A DNA stretch of 64,000 nucleotides. It comes from Agrobacterium cavarae. GTDB lineage: Bacteria; Pseudomonadota; Alphaproteobacteria; Rhizobiales; Rhizobiaceae. Shown here piece after piece: positions 8,601 to 17,534 of this stretch; position 1 is the first letter of the stretch, and each line of letters begins with the position of its first letter. Both the position numbers and the translations under genes were made by a program. The stretch spans positions 442,511-506,510 of the forward strand of contig NZ_SISF01000031.1 of the NCBI RefSeq assembly GCF_004310285.1, given 5' to 3'. The notes beneath the pieces are model-generated. The model did no database searches. It was given only the letters and a program-made list of their open reading frames with translations, and was not told the DNA's origin.

Positions 8601-10295
8601 TCAAGAGGATAGCGGCGGCGGTTCAGAAACTGATTCCCCCGCCTCAACCGCTTTCAAGGCAATGATCTGATCCTGCGGCCGAATGGAGCTTTGGCGGTGG
8701 GTGATGGCAATAATCGTCAGATCCCCGTCCAGTTTGCGGAGCTGATCCATGATCTCACGCTCGGTTTCTTCATCGAGGGCCGAGCTCGCTTCGTCGAGAA
8801 GCAGGATTGACGGCGCGCCGTAGAGCGCGCGTGCAATCGCAATGCGCTGGCGCTCACCACCGGATAGTTTCAGTCCCCTCTCCCCGACAATCGTGTCGAA
8901 GCCATTCGCCATTCCTTCAATGCGCTTCAAGATGGCAGCTTGGTCCGCGACCTTGCGCAAGCGCTCTTCATCATGCGGGCGACCAAGAACGATATTGGTG
9001 CGAAGGCTGTCATTGAGGAGTTGAACCTCCTGCGGCACAATGCCGACCACCGCGTACCAACTGCTTTTGCCGACATCGCCTAGCTCCACACCATCAACGA
9101 GGATGCGCCCCTCCTGCGGCGTCATCGTCTTTTGCAGGAGCTTGAACAGGGTAGACTTACCGGAACCAGTTTCACCGGTAATGAAGGTCAGACGTTCCCG
9201 TGAGGCGGTGAAAGAAACGTTATTGACGCCACGGCCATTGTCGTAACGGAAGCCGACATTTTGAAGTTCGACGTTCTGTACGAGCGCAGGTGCAGGCTTG
9301 GCTCCTAGCTCCTCCCGCTCCTCCGGCGCCATCCACATACGGGCGCAGGGCATGAAGCGGGCAAGCGACCGCATGGCTTCGCTGACCGATTGCCCGATCA
9401 TCTCAAAAGGCGTGTTGAGTTGAAGAAGTAACGTGTTGAACAGAACGATATCGCCGACGGAAATGAGGCCTTGCTGATAGCGCGGAAGGAGCAGCCAGAA
9501 GCTGAGGATAAGTTGAACGCAGAGCGCCAAAGCGATCGTTGAAACGAAAGCGATCCGTCGGAGCGAATAAAGCCGCCAGTTCTGGTAGATCGCTGTCGCA
9601 TTGTCGCCGAAGCGTTGCTGCATCCATGCTGTGCTGCCAGTGTGCCGAAGAGGTTCGATCATATTCAACGCGTTGCCGACGAATGCAGCATTGTGCTGCC
9701 CGGCATCTATTGCCTGCTCCAGATAGCGATTGGTGAAGCGGTTGGAGGCAAGTGTCAGGCCGATGAAGAAGACGCCGTAACAAAGAACGATCAGAACCAG
9801 CTCCAGGCTGATCGCCGCGCCTAGCACGATGGTGCTGAACAGAAAATTGGCCAGTCCGGGCACGAAATAGATCAGGCCGATCTGCATCAAAATCGACGCA
9901 GCGGATGCGCCCTGCATCTGCGCCTGTTGGATTTCCGCCGGATTATGGTCGGTGAAAAAGACTGCTTGCTTGCGCGTGATTCTTTCGAAAAAGCGCGTCG
10001 TCGCCACCAGTTCCAGCCGTTCCGAATGGATCACAGCGAGATATTGCGTGCAGCGCTGAATACCGGTCGCAAGGGCTGTCAGGATCGCATAGAGGGAAAA
10101 TGCCACGATCCACGGACCGGCCTCTTTGGGCACGTCATCGATGATGCGCGAAAACACATAGGGGCCGGATACTGACAACAACGCGCCTGTGAATATCGTA
10201 ACGATCAGAACGACGATCGAACGCCAGGAAGTCCTCAGATCGTCTTGATATATCCGCAGCAAAGGCCGGAAGGCGATCTTGTAGTCTTTGAACAA
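8601..10295 (-). CDS. ABC exporter, fused permease and ATPase
   Basis: This is a half-transporter with an N-terminal six-helix domain (residues about 15-310) and a C-terminal nucleotide-binding domain. The ATPase has Walker A GETGSGKST, signature LSGGERQRIAIARAL, Walker B SILLLDEASSALD and the H-loop ITHRQ. The substrate is unknown; the family includes lipid, peptide and drug exporters, and it should act as a dimer. I start at TTG 10295 because GGGAGG lies 6 bases upstream of it. A GTG at 10316 would add 7 residues but has no ribosome site and would place that GGGAGG inside the gene. It is monocistronic and convergent with dnaB. Confidence 0.88.
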   Translation of the reverse strand: MFKDYKIAFRPLLRIYQDDLRTSWRSIVVLIVTIFTGALLSVSGPYVFSRIIDDVPKEAGPWIVAFSLYAILTALATGIQRCTQYLAVIHSERLELVATTRFFERITRKQAVFFTDHNPAEIQQAQMQGASAASILMQIGLIYFVPGLANFLFSTIVLGAAISLELVLIVLCYGVFFIGLTLASNRFTNRYLEQAIDAGQHNAAFVGNALNMIEPLRHTGSTAWMQQRFGDNATAIYQNWRLYSLRRIAFVSTIALALCVQLILSFWLLLPRYQQGLISVGDIVLFNTLLLQLNTPFEMIGQSVSEAMRSLARFMPCARMWMAPEEREELGAKPAPALVQNVELQNVGFRYDNGRGVNNVSFTASRERLTFITGETGSGKSTLFKLLQKTMTPQEGRILVDGVELGDVGKSSWYAVVGIVPQEVQLLNDSLRTNIVLGRPHDEERLRKVADQAAILKRIEGMANGFDTIVGERGLKLSGGERQRIAIARALYGAPSILLLDEASSALDEETEREIMDQLRKLDGDLTIIAITHRQSSIRPQDQIIALKAVEAGESVSEPPPLSS

Positions 10296-10383
10296 AACGG
10301 TCCTCCCGCTTTTCACAAACTAGAAAGTCGTCGTTCCGGACATAGCGCCGTTGTTAGGCCTGCACAACCCTGGGGTCGCTGGA

Positions 10384-10686
10384 CTACAGCCCAAGCGCGC
10401 GTAAAACCGCCACGGTTACCACACCCGCAGCTGCGGCAGGTAGAAGCGAAAGGCGGGTCGCAGCGAGCGCGGTGACAGCGCAGCCGATGGTTTCGGCAAG
10501 GCCGCTCGTCAATGCTGTTGGGGTGACGACGGCCATCAGGACTGCGGGCGGCACAGCGTTGAGCGCACGTTTGGCTCGATCCGTCATCTGGACATGGCGG
10601 ATGAGAAGGAGACCGCCGAAGCGTGTTGCGAGTGTCGCGACGGCCATGGCGAGAATGGTCAGCAGCGTGTTGGCGTCGATGCTCAT
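10384..10686 (-). CDS. azlD: AzlD-family amino-acid exporter small subunit
   Basis: This 100-residue protein has three or four membrane helices (ANTLLTILAMAVATLATRFGG, then VPPAVLMAVVTPTAL, then the C-terminal LLPAAAAGVVTVAVL). It matches AzlD/YgaH, the small partner of AzlC/YgaZ in branched-chain amino-acid export. Its start overlaps the azlC stop by 4 bases, which implies coupled translation. The pair probably exports valine/leucine analogues or related compounds; the exact substrate is not readable. Confidence 0.9.
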   Translation of the reverse strand: MSIDANTLLTILAMAVATLATRFGGLLLIRHVQMTDRAKRALNAVPPAVLMAVVTPTALTSGLAETIGCAVTALAATRLSLLPAAAAGVVTVAVLRALGL

Positions 10687-11393
10687 TGGGGCATCTCCTC
10701 CTCACCCTTGGCCAAGGCGGCAACGGCAAGTCCTGCGAGAGCACCGGCAGCGATATACCATGCGCCGGGTACGTATCTATGGGTGACGAAGGCGGCGGTC
10801 GCACTCGCCAGAAGAACGAAACCCGTTTGCCTGCCTTTCCAAAACCCCATCAGAAGCACGATGAAGACCGCCGGGAATGCAAAATCGAGGCCGATGACGG
10901 TCGTGTCGCCCATGACGGAGCCCAGCAGAGCGCCTGCCAGCGTTGACAGGTTCCAGACGACATAGATCGAGAGAGCAGCGGCGGCGAAAAATGCCGGACG
11001 GAGCGTGCTCGTCATGCTGCGAAATTCCGCCAACGCCCAGGATTCATCCGTCAGGACAGGCATGGCGAGCCAGCGCTGCCAGGGCTTGAAGCCCTCCATC
11101 TTCACGCCGATCGAAGCGCTCATCAATATGTGTCTGAGATTGACGAGGAGTGCCGCAAAACCGAGCGCTCCCCAGCTTGCCGGGTGGGTCCACAAGTCCA
11201 TGGCGACGAATTGCGAACCGCCGGCGAAGACGAGGAGTGACATCAGGCAGGCTTCCAGCGGCGACAGACCTTTGCTGACGGCGATCGCGCCGAAGACAAC
11301 GCCAATCGGCACCATGGCGATCAGCAGCGGGGACGCAGCTTTGAGGCCGGCGATCAATTCCTGGCGTCTCTCAGGTTTGGCTTTGCTTACCAT
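10683..11393 (-). CDS. azlC: AzlC-family branched-chain amino-acid exporter large subunit
   Basis: This 236-residue integral membrane protein has the AzlC core (ASPLLIAMVPIGVVFGAIAVSKG, then LLVFAGGSQFVAMDLW, then LVNLRHILMSASIG). The start is the ATG at 11393, preceded by AAAAAGGAG at ideal spacing; an in-frame ATG at 11420 lacks a site. The two-gene azlCD unit lies next to a minus-strand AraC-type regulator gene (74 bases upstream), which is a plausible controller. Confidence 0.93.
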   Translation of the reverse strand: MVSKAKPERRQELIAGLKAASPLLIAMVPIGVVFGAIAVSKGLSPLEACLMSLLVFAGGSQFVAMDLWTHPASWGALGFAALLVNLRHILMSASIGVKMEGFKPWQRWLAMPVLTDESWALAEFRSMTSTLRPAFFAAAALSIYVVWNLSTLAGALLGSVMGDTTVIGLDFAFPAVFIVLLMGFWKGRQTGFVLLASATAAFVTHRYVPGAWYIAAGALAGLAVAALAKGEEEMPQ

Positions 11394-11467
11394 GTCATTC
11401 TCCTTTTTCAGGAGATGCATCTAGGGAACAACGGGTCGGCCCGTATTGAACGAAAATGATCTGCCGG

Positions 11468-12325
11468 TCATGCCGCGCGGAATTGACCCGGCGTTACGCC
11501 CGTGCGGGCCTTGAAGTGGCGCGTAAAATGCGCCTGATCGGCAAAACCGCATTCGAGCGCAACCGAAGCCGGGCTTTCTCCCTGACGCAACAGGTGCCTT
11601 GCTCGGCGGATGCGGATATCGGTGAGATAGGCGTGCGGCGTGATGTGGAATTCGCGGCGAAAGGCGCGGATCAAATGCGCACGGCTGAGCCCCGCCATAC
11701 CCGCCAATTCCTCAAGCCCGACATCCGTATCGAAGTTGTCGTTGAGATATTCACGCGCCTGATAGACCGCGGTTTTCTCGCGTGTCTGGACGGGCAAGAT
11801 GATGGCGCTGCCGTGCCGGGAAAACAGTTCTGCCAGAACCGAGAACATGCCCTCATCTGCCTCCAGTGCCCCTGCCCCGTTTTCCAATCTGCGGTGGGCA
11901 ATCTGAAAGGCCTGCGCCATCTTCGGGTCACGCGGCAGGAAACTTGGAAAGGATGGCGTGCCGTGAAAGGCGCGGCCCGTCATGTCTTCGATGACCTCAG
12001 ACAAAAGCGCGATATCTGGATAGATCATGCGGTATCGATAACCGTCACCGCCGGGGGCACCGTCATGTATCTGGCCGGGATCGATCAGGTAGAGATGACC
12101 GGGGCCGGTGCGCTCCGTCGTTCCCTTGATGGTCGAAATCTGCGAACCGTTTTCGATGGCGCCGATGGAAAATGTATCATGCGCATGCGGCGAAAACTCA
12201 TGCGTCAGAAACGTCGCCGTCATGCACTCCATGCCTTTGAAACGCTTGTCCCGCCAGAACCTGGTGGTTTCTGCGCGTGAAAGCGGCATGTGGTCGGTGG
12301 CCTGTTCCTGCGAAACATTGTGCAT
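11468..12325 (-). CDS. AraC-family transcriptional regulator
   Basis: The N-terminal cupin-like sensing half (residues about 30-150; FSPHAHDTFSIGAIENG, then GPGHLYLIDPGQIHDGAP) is joined to a C-terminal double HTH domain (GLEELAGMAGLSRAHLIRAF, then ARHLLRQGESPASVALECGF followed by the conserved ADQAHFTRHFKARTGVTPGQFR). The length of 285 is usual. It lies immediately upstream of azlCD on the same strand and is divergent from alr, so it probably regulates azlCD in response to an effector bound by the cupin domain. The start at 12325 has no strong ribosome site; a second ATG 12 codons in (MPLSRAE) is possible. Confidence 0.92.
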   Translation of the reverse strand: MHNVSQEQATDHMPLSRAETTRFWRDKRFKGMECMTATFLTHEFSPHAHDTFSIGAIENGSQISTIKGTTERTGPGHLYLIDPGQIHDGAPGGDGYRYRMIYPDIALLSEVIEDMTGRAFHGTPSFPSFLPRDPKMAQAFQIAHRRLENGAGALEADEGMFSVLAELFSRHGSAIILPVQTREKTAVYQAREYLNDNFDTDVGLEELAGMAGLSRAHLIRAFRREFHITPHAYLTDIRIRRARHLLRQGESPASVALECGFADQAHFTRHFKARTGVTPGQFRAA

Positions 12326-12404
12326 AGCTCGGGTTTAACCCAATCCGTCATGACCGTCTTGAACAAAAGTGATAGACCACGGCGACATTCAAAAGGTGCA
12401 GACC

Positions 12405-13580
12405 ATGACAGACGACCTCGATGACAGCTTCTCCGAGATGGATGCGGATACATTCGAAAGCGCGCCACTTCGGCTGACCATAGACCTCGCCGCACTTGCA
12501 GATAACTTTCGCGACATGCAGCGCCGTTCCGGCAAGGCACGCGCCGCCGCCGTGGTCAAGGCGGATGCCTATGGCATGGGGATCGAGGATTGTGGCGCAA
12601 CGCTCTATTACGCCGGCGCCCGGGATTTCTTCGTCGCCAGTGTGTCGGAGGGCGTGACGCTTCGTCCTCACGCGCCGGAAGCGCGCATTTTCGTTCTTTC
12701 CGGCATCTGGCCGGGCCAGGAGCGCGATGTCTTCGCCCATGATCTCGTGCCAGTCATTGCCTCTGAAGAGCAGCTCTCTTTCTGGACGAGCGCTCTGGCG
12801 GAGCGCGGTGATCATCCTTTTGCGCTGCATGTCGATACGGGTTTCAACCGGCTTGGGCTTCCACTCGAAGACGCGCTTTATCTCGCCGATGACCCGACAC
12901 GTCCGGCAAGCTTCGACCCCGTGTTGGTCATGTCCCACCTTGCCAGCGCCGATACCCCCTCTTCGCCAATGAACAAGGCGCAGCTTGAATCATTCCGCAG
13001 AGTTAGCGCGGCTTTCGAAGGTATCGAATCAAGCCTTTCGGCCTCTGCAGGAATCTTCCTTGGCGCGGACTACCACTTCGATCTGACGCGTCCGGGTATC
13101 TCGCTTTACGGCGGCGAAGCCGTCAACGACATGAAGAACCCCATGCGCGCCGTCGCCAGGGCGGAGGCGCGGATCATCCAGATTCGTGAGGCCGGTAAAG
13201 GGCAGACGGTGAGTTATGGCGGCACCTATCAGTTGAAGCGTGCGAGCCGTTTGGCGATCGCGGCCGTAGGTTATGCCGATGGCTATTCGCGATCGCTCTC
13301 CGGCTCCGGCATTCCGCTGCGCGAGATGGGCCGCGGCGGCGCGGAAGGATTCATCAATGGCTATCGCGTTCCGGTTGCCGGTCGCATCACCATGGATCTC
13401 ACCATTTTCGACGTCACCGACGTGCCGGAACGTGCCATTCGCGCAGGCGACTACATCGAGCTCTTCGGGCCGAATGTTCCAGTCGATGAAGTGGCGCGGG
13501 CTGCGGGCACGATCGGCTACGAGATGCTGACAAGCCTCGGGCTTCGGTACGAGCGGCAATATCTGATCGGCGACGAGTAA
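12405..13580 (+). CDS. alr: Alanine racemase
   Basis: This PLP enzyme makes D-alanine for peptidoglycan. The PLP lysine is in AAAVVKADAYGMG (residue about 54). The TIM-barrel continues with HVDTGFNRLGL and the C-terminal beta domain carries the catalytic-Tyr and substrate regions (AAVGYADGYSR, VAGRITMDLTIFDVTDVP, IGYEMLTSLGLRYERQY). At 391 residues the length is normal. I start at ATG 12405, which has AAAAGG 8 bases upstream; a GTG 12 codons earlier is open but unsupported. It is divergent from the AraC-type gene. Position between dnaB and radA is conserved in rhizobia. Confidence 0.95.
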   Translation: MTDDLDDSFSEMDADTFESAPLRLTIDLAALADNFRDMQRRSGKARAAAVVKADAYGMGIEDCGATLYYAGARDFFVASVSEGVTLRPHAPEARIFVLSGIWPGQERDVFAHDLVPVIASEEQLSFWTSALAERGDHPFALHVDTGFNRLGLPLEDALYLADDPTRPASFDPVLVMSHLASADTPSSPMNKAQLESFRRVSAAFEGIESSLSASAGIFLGADYHFDLTRPGISLYGGEAVNDMKNPMRAVARAEARIIQIREAGKGQTVSYGGTYQLKRASRLAIAAVGYADGYSRSLSGSGIPLREMGRGGAEGFINGYRVPVAGRITMDLTIFDVTDVPERAIRAGDYIELFGPNVPVDEVARAAGTIGYEMLTSLGLRYERQYLIGDE

Positions 13581-13601
13581 GATTTCCACCTCTTGGAAAT
13601 C
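13581..13601 (+). other. Hairpin after alr
   Basis: GATTTCCA (13581-13588) and TGGAAATC (13594-13601) form a perfect 8-bp stem directly after the alr stop codon, and a second imperfect stem lies at 13630-13659. Neither has a T-run, so these may be 3'-end stabilisers rather than terminators. Confidence 0.4.
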
Positions 13602-13690
13602 TCGAACGATCCGTGCTAGACGAGAACAAAACGGGATCGAAATTCTTCGCGACCCCGTTCGTTACTCTCTAGAGAAAAAGACTGACATTC

Positions 13691-15094
13691 ATGGCCAAAG
13701 CCAAGACACAATTCGTCTGCCAGAACTGCGGCACGGTGCACACCCGTTGGGCGGGAAAATGCGAGGGCTGCGGCGAGTGGAACACCATCGTCGAAGAAGA
13801 CCCGATGGGCGGAATTGGCAGCGGCCCCGGCAAGACGCCGAAGAAGGGCCGTCCCGTCACCCTCACCTCGCTTTCCGGTGAAATCGAGGAGGCACCGCGC
13901 ATTCCGACCGGTATGAGCGAATTGGATCGTGCGACCGGCGGAGGCTTCGTGCGCGGATCGGCAGTTCTGATCGGTGGCGATCCGGGTATTGGTAAATCCA
14001 CCCTTCTGATGCAGGCTGCGGCGGCACTCTCCCGGCAGGGTCATCGCGTTATCTATGTTTCTGGCGAAGAGGCCGTGGCGCAGGTGCGGCTGCGGGCGCA
14101 GCGCTTGGGAGCAGCCGAGACCGACGTCCTTCTAGCGGCGGAAACCAATGTCGAGGATATTCTGGCGACGATTTCCGAGGGAAAGCGGCCCGATCTCGTC
14201 ATCATCGATTCCATTCAGACGCTGTGGAGCGACACCGCCGATTCCGCTCCTGGCACAGTGACGCAGGTGCGCACCGGCGTTCAGGCGATGATCCGCTTTG
14301 CCAAGCAGACGGGCGCCACCATGGTGCTGGTCGGCCATGTGACGAAGGAAGGCCAGATCGCAGGTCCGCGTGTGGTGGAGCACATGGTGGATGCCGTGCT
14401 CTATTTCGAGGGCGATCGTGGGCATCATTACCGCATCCTTCGTACCGTCAAGAACCGTTTCGGCCCGACCGATGAAATCGGCGTCTTCGAAATGTCGGAT
14501 CGGGGTCTACGCGAGGTCTCCAATCCGTCGGAGCTTTTCCTTGGAGAGCGCAACGAAAAATCCCCGGGTGCAGCTGTTTTCGCCGGTATGGAAGGCACGC
14601 GGCCAGTGTTGGTGGAGGTTCAGGCCCTGGTGGCGGCCACCTCGCTCGGCACACCGCGACGTGCTGTGGTGGGGTGGGACTCCTCACGCCTTGCCATGAT
14701 TCTTGCCGTGCTCGAGGCCCATTGCGGCGTGAAGCTTGGCCAGCACGATGTCTATCTCAACATCGCCGGTGGCTACCGGATTTCGGAGCCCGCAGCAGAC
14801 ATGGCGATTGCTTCTGCACTGGTTTCCTCGCTTGCCGGTCTTGCCCTGCCTGCCGATTGCGTCTATTTCGGCGAAATCAGCCTGTCGGGCGCAGTGCGGC
14901 CGGTTTCCCAAACGGCGCAGCGGTTGAAGGAAGCCGAGAAACTTGGATTTTCCACCGCATTTCTGCCTTCCGCGTCGGCAGAACTCCCGAAGGGCTCAAG
15001 GGGGCGCTGGACGGAGATTGAAAGCCTCCCCGATCTCGTGGCGCGCATTGCCGGCTCGGGCAACCGCTTCAGACAGGCTGAGGAAGACGAATAA
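13691..15094 (+). CDS. radA: DNA repair protein RadA
   Basis: RadA is a RecA-like helicase that drives branch migration during recombinational repair. An N-terminal zinc finger is intact (Cys10, Cys13, Cys24, Cys27). Walker A GGDPGIGKSTL follows near residue 97, then the RadA-specific KNRFG motif (TVKNRFGPTDE), and a C-terminal Lon-protease-like domain (VYLNIAGGYRISEPAADMAI, then FGEISLSGAVRPV). The length of 467 is standard. It lies downstream of alr and upstream of cvpA in the same direction. Confidence 0.97.
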   Translation: MAKAKTQFVCQNCGTVHTRWAGKCEGCGEWNTIVEEDPMGGIGSGPGKTPKKGRPVTLTSLSGEIEEAPRIPTGMSELDRATGGGFVRGSAVLIGGDPGIGKSTLLMQAAAALSRQGHRVIYVSGEEAVAQVRLRAQRLGAAETDVLLAAETNVEDILATISEGKRPDLVIIDSIQTLWSDTADSAPGTVTQVRTGVQAMIRFAKQTGATMVLVGHVTKEGQIAGPRVVEHMVDAVLYFEGDRGHHYRILRTVKNRFGPTDEIGVFEMSDRGLREVSNPSELFLGERNEKSPGAAVFAGMEGTRPVLVEVQALVAATSLGTPRRAVVGWDSSRLAMILAVLEAHCGVKLGQHDVYLNIAGGYRISEPAADMAIASALVSSLAGLALPADCVYFGEISLSGAVRPVSQTAQRLKEAEKLGFSTAFLPSASAELPKGSRGRWTEIESLPDLVARIAGSGNRFRQAEEDE

Positions 15095-15187
15095 TGATCC
15101 TTTCGCTGGTTACCCGGCTAGTGTAAGAGGATCGCAAATTGGCACAGCGGCTCCCTGTTTGGGTGCTGCGACCTCCGGAGTTGGTAA

Positions 15188-15775
15188 ATGCCCATTACGA
15201 TTTTCGACGGTATCGTTCTTGCCGTTGTGCTTTTCTCCGCCGTTCTCGCCATGGTGCGCGGGTTCTCGCGTGAAATTCTGTCCATCGCAAGTTGGGTTGG
15301 CTCCGTTGCAGCTGCTTACTATCTCTACCCGCTGCTGCTTCCCTATGCGCGCAACTATACCGATGACGACAAGATCGCGATTGCCGGTTCGGCCGGTCTG
15401 GTCTTTCTCGTTGCGCTGATCATCATTTCCTTCATTACCTCGCGTGTCGCCGACTTCATCATCGACAGCCGCATTGGTGCGCTGGATCGCACACTCGGTT
15501 TTCTCTTCGGTGCAGCGCGCGGCCTGCTTCTGCTCGTCGTCGCGGTCGCCTTCTGGAACTGGCTGGTCGACGTCAGAACCCAGCCCGAATGGGTGACGCA
15601 GGCTAAGTCCAAGCCGTTCCTGGATGGCTTGGTCGGAAAGCTGGAGGCGGTTCTGCCGGATGATATCGAGCCGCAAATCCGCGCTCGCATTCTCGGCAAA
15701 AAGACAGAAACGACACCTGAGCAGGCGCCCGCGGAAGACTCACCGGCGACCACGGCACCGGTACCAGCGAATTGA
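15188..15775 (+). CDS. cvpA: CvpA-family membrane protein
   Basis: This 195-residue inner-membrane protein has four predicted helices (residues about 5-25, 28-48, 62-85, 100-125) and a Pro/Ala/Thr-rich C-terminal tail. The N-terminus (ITIFDGIVLAVVLFSAVLAMVRGFSREILSI) is the CvpA signature. CvpA is required for colicin V production in E. coli and for envelope stress tolerance; its mechanism is unclear. Its location directly before purF is the classical cvpA-purF arrangement, but here a strong hairpin separates the two genes. Confidence 0.93.
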   Translation: MPITIFDGIVLAVVLFSAVLAMVRGFSREILSIASWVGSVAAAYYLYPLLLPYARNYTDDDKIAIAGSAGLVFLVALIIISFITSRVADFIIDSRIGALDRTLGFLFGAARGLLLLVVAVAFWNWLVDVRTQPEWVTQAKSKPFLDGLVGKLEAVLPDDIEPQIRARILGKKTETTPEQAPAEDSPATTAPVPAN

Positions 15776-15779
15776 CGCG

Positions 15780-15816
15780 ATAGCGCGCCTTGCAATAGAT
15801 GCAAGGCGCGCTATTT
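15780..15816 (+). terminator. Perfect 15-bp hairpin between cvpA and purF
   Basis: ATAGCGCGCCTTGCA (15780-15794) and its exact complement (15800-15814) surround a 5-base loop, with TTTGTG after it. The T-run is short, so it may terminate cvpA transcription partially or act as an mRNA stabiliser. It starts 4 bases after the cvpA stop. Confidence 0.75.
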
Positions 15817-15913
15817 GTGCTAGATACTTCGACATAGGCAGCAGACAGGCCAAACCGGCAAAGCAATTCGTCGGGGCGGTTTTTGTTTTTGGCAGTAAGC
15901 AAAGGCAAGCCAG

Positions 15914-17407
15914 ATGAATGAGCCGCTTTCGCATTCCACCTTCAATGACATTATCGATGGCGATACGCTGCATGAGGAATGCGGTGTGTTCGGCATTCTC
16001 GGTCACGCGGATGCGGCGGCCCTGACGGCGCTCGGCCTGCATGCTCTCCAGCATCGCGGCCAGGAAGCGGCCGGTATCGTTTCCTTCGATGGCAAGCGCT
16101 TCCATCAGGAACGGCATATGGGTCTGGTGGGCGATCACTACACCAACCCAATGACACTTGCCCGCCTGCCCGGCTCGATCTCTATTGGTCACACCCGCTA
16201 CTCCACCACCGGTGAAGTGGCGATGCGCAACGTGCAGCCGCTGTTCGCCGAATTGGAAGAAGGCGGTATCGCCATTGCCCATAACGGCAACTTCACCAAC
16301 GGCCTGACGCTTCGCCGCCAGATCATCGCAACGGGTGCGATCTGCCAGTCCACCTCCGATACCGAAGTCGTGCTGCATCTCATTGCGCGCTCGCGCCACT
16401 CCTCCACCGCCGACCGTTTCATCGACGCGATCCGCCAGATGGAAGGCGGCTATTCGATGCTGGCGATGACCCGCACCAAGCTGATTGCCGCGCGCGATCC
16501 CACGGGCATTCGCCCACTCGTCATGGGCGACCTCGACGGCAAGCCGATCTTCTGTTCTGAGACCTGTGCGCTCGACATTATCGGCGCGAAATTCGTGCGC
16601 GACGTGGAAAACGGCGAAGTCATCATCTGCGAGATCCAGCCGGATGGATCGATCAGCATCGATGCGCGCAAGCCGAACAAGCCGCAACCTGAGCGCCTCT
16701 GCCTGTTCGAATATGTCTATTTCGCGCGTCCCGACTCGGTCGTCGGCGGTCGTAACGTCTACACGACGCGCAAGAACATGGGCATGAACCTCGCCAAGGA
16801 AGCGCCGCTTGAGGCCGACGTCGTCGTGCCGGTGCCGGATGGCGGCACGCCTGCAGCGCTTGGTTTTGCCCAGGAAAGCGGCATTCCGTTTGAATACGGG
16901 ATCATCCGCAACCACTATGTCGGTCGTACCTTCATCGAGCCGACGCAGCAGATCCGCGCTTTTGGCGTGAAGCTTAAGCATTCGGCCAACCGGGCGATGA
17001 TCGAGGGCAAGCGTGTCGTTCTGGTGGATGATTCCATCGTTCGCGGCACGACATCGGTCAAGATCGTGCAGATGATCCGCGAAGCGGGCGCCAAGGAAGT
17101 CCACATCCGCGTCGCCAGCCCGATGATATTTCATCCCGATTTCTACGGTATCGACACGCCGGATGCCGACAAGCTTCTCGCCAACCAGTGTGCTGACGTG
17201 GATGCGATGGCGAAATATATCGGTGCGGACTCGCTCGCCTTCCTATCGATCAACGGACTTTATCGTGCTGTTGGCGGCGAAGACCGTAACCCTGCCCGTC
17301 CGCAGTTCACCGACCATTACTTCACCGGTGAATATCCGACCCGACTACTGGACAAGAACGGCGAGTCGATGGGCAGCAAGATTTCCATGCTCGCCAGCAA
17401 CGGCTGA
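15914..17407 (+). CDS. purF: Amidophosphoribosyltransferase
   Basis: This enzyme catalyses the first committed step of purine synthesis, PRPP + glutamine to phosphoribosylamine. An N-terminal propeptide ends before the catalytic Cys23 (LHEECGVFGILGH), so autoprocessing to expose Cys is expected. The glutaminase half (residues 23-260) is followed by the phosphoribosyltransferase half with VVLVDDSIVRGTTS (near residue 375). The length of 497 is normal. It lies downstream of cvpA and is followed by a terminator. Confidence 0.97.
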   Translation: MNEPLSHSTFNDIIDGDTLHEECGVFGILGHADAAALTALGLHALQHRGQEAAGIVSFDGKRFHQERHMGLVGDHYTNPMTLARLPGSISIGHTRYSTTGEVAMRNVQPLFAELEEGGIAIAHNGNFTNGLTLRRQIIATGAICQSTSDTEVVLHLIARSRHSSTADRFIDAIRQMEGGYSMLAMTRTKLIAARDPTGIRPLVMGDLDGKPIFCSETCALDIIGAKFVRDVENGEVIICEIQPDGSISIDARKPNKPQPERLCLFEYVYFARPDSVVGGRNVYTTRKNMGMNLAKEAPLEADVVVPVPDGGTPAALGFAQESGIPFEYGIIRNHYVGRTFIEPTQQIRAFGVKLKHSANRAMIEGKRVVLVDDSIVRGTTSVKIVQMIREAGAKEVHIRVASPMIFHPDFYGIDTPDADKLLANQCADVDAMAKYIGADSLAFLSINGLYRAVGGEDRNPARPQFTDHYFTGEYPTRLLDKNGESMGSKISMLASNG

Positions 17408-17414
17408 TCGCTTC

Positions 17415-17445
17415 AAGCCCGCATCGAAACTGCGGGCTTTTCTTT
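17415..17445 (+). terminator. Rho-independent terminator after purF
   Basis: AAGCCCGCA (17415-17423) and TGCGGGCTT (17431-17439) form a 9-bp stem over a 7-base loop, followed by TTCTTT. It begins 8 bases after the purF stop. Confidence 0.9.
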
Positions 17446-17534
17446 GCGGCCACCTGCGACCTTGAAGTCGCTTGCCGGACATGTCCTGCCTCAGTAAGAG
17501 AGGGCGGACGACCGAACGACATTCAGGGGGGACC

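Noticed and set aside
15740..17134. 464-codon minus-strand frame across purF
   Set aside because: Antisense of purF, with Arg/His/Asp-biased composition typical of high-GC shadow frames. The plus strand encodes a complete, motif-rich PurF.
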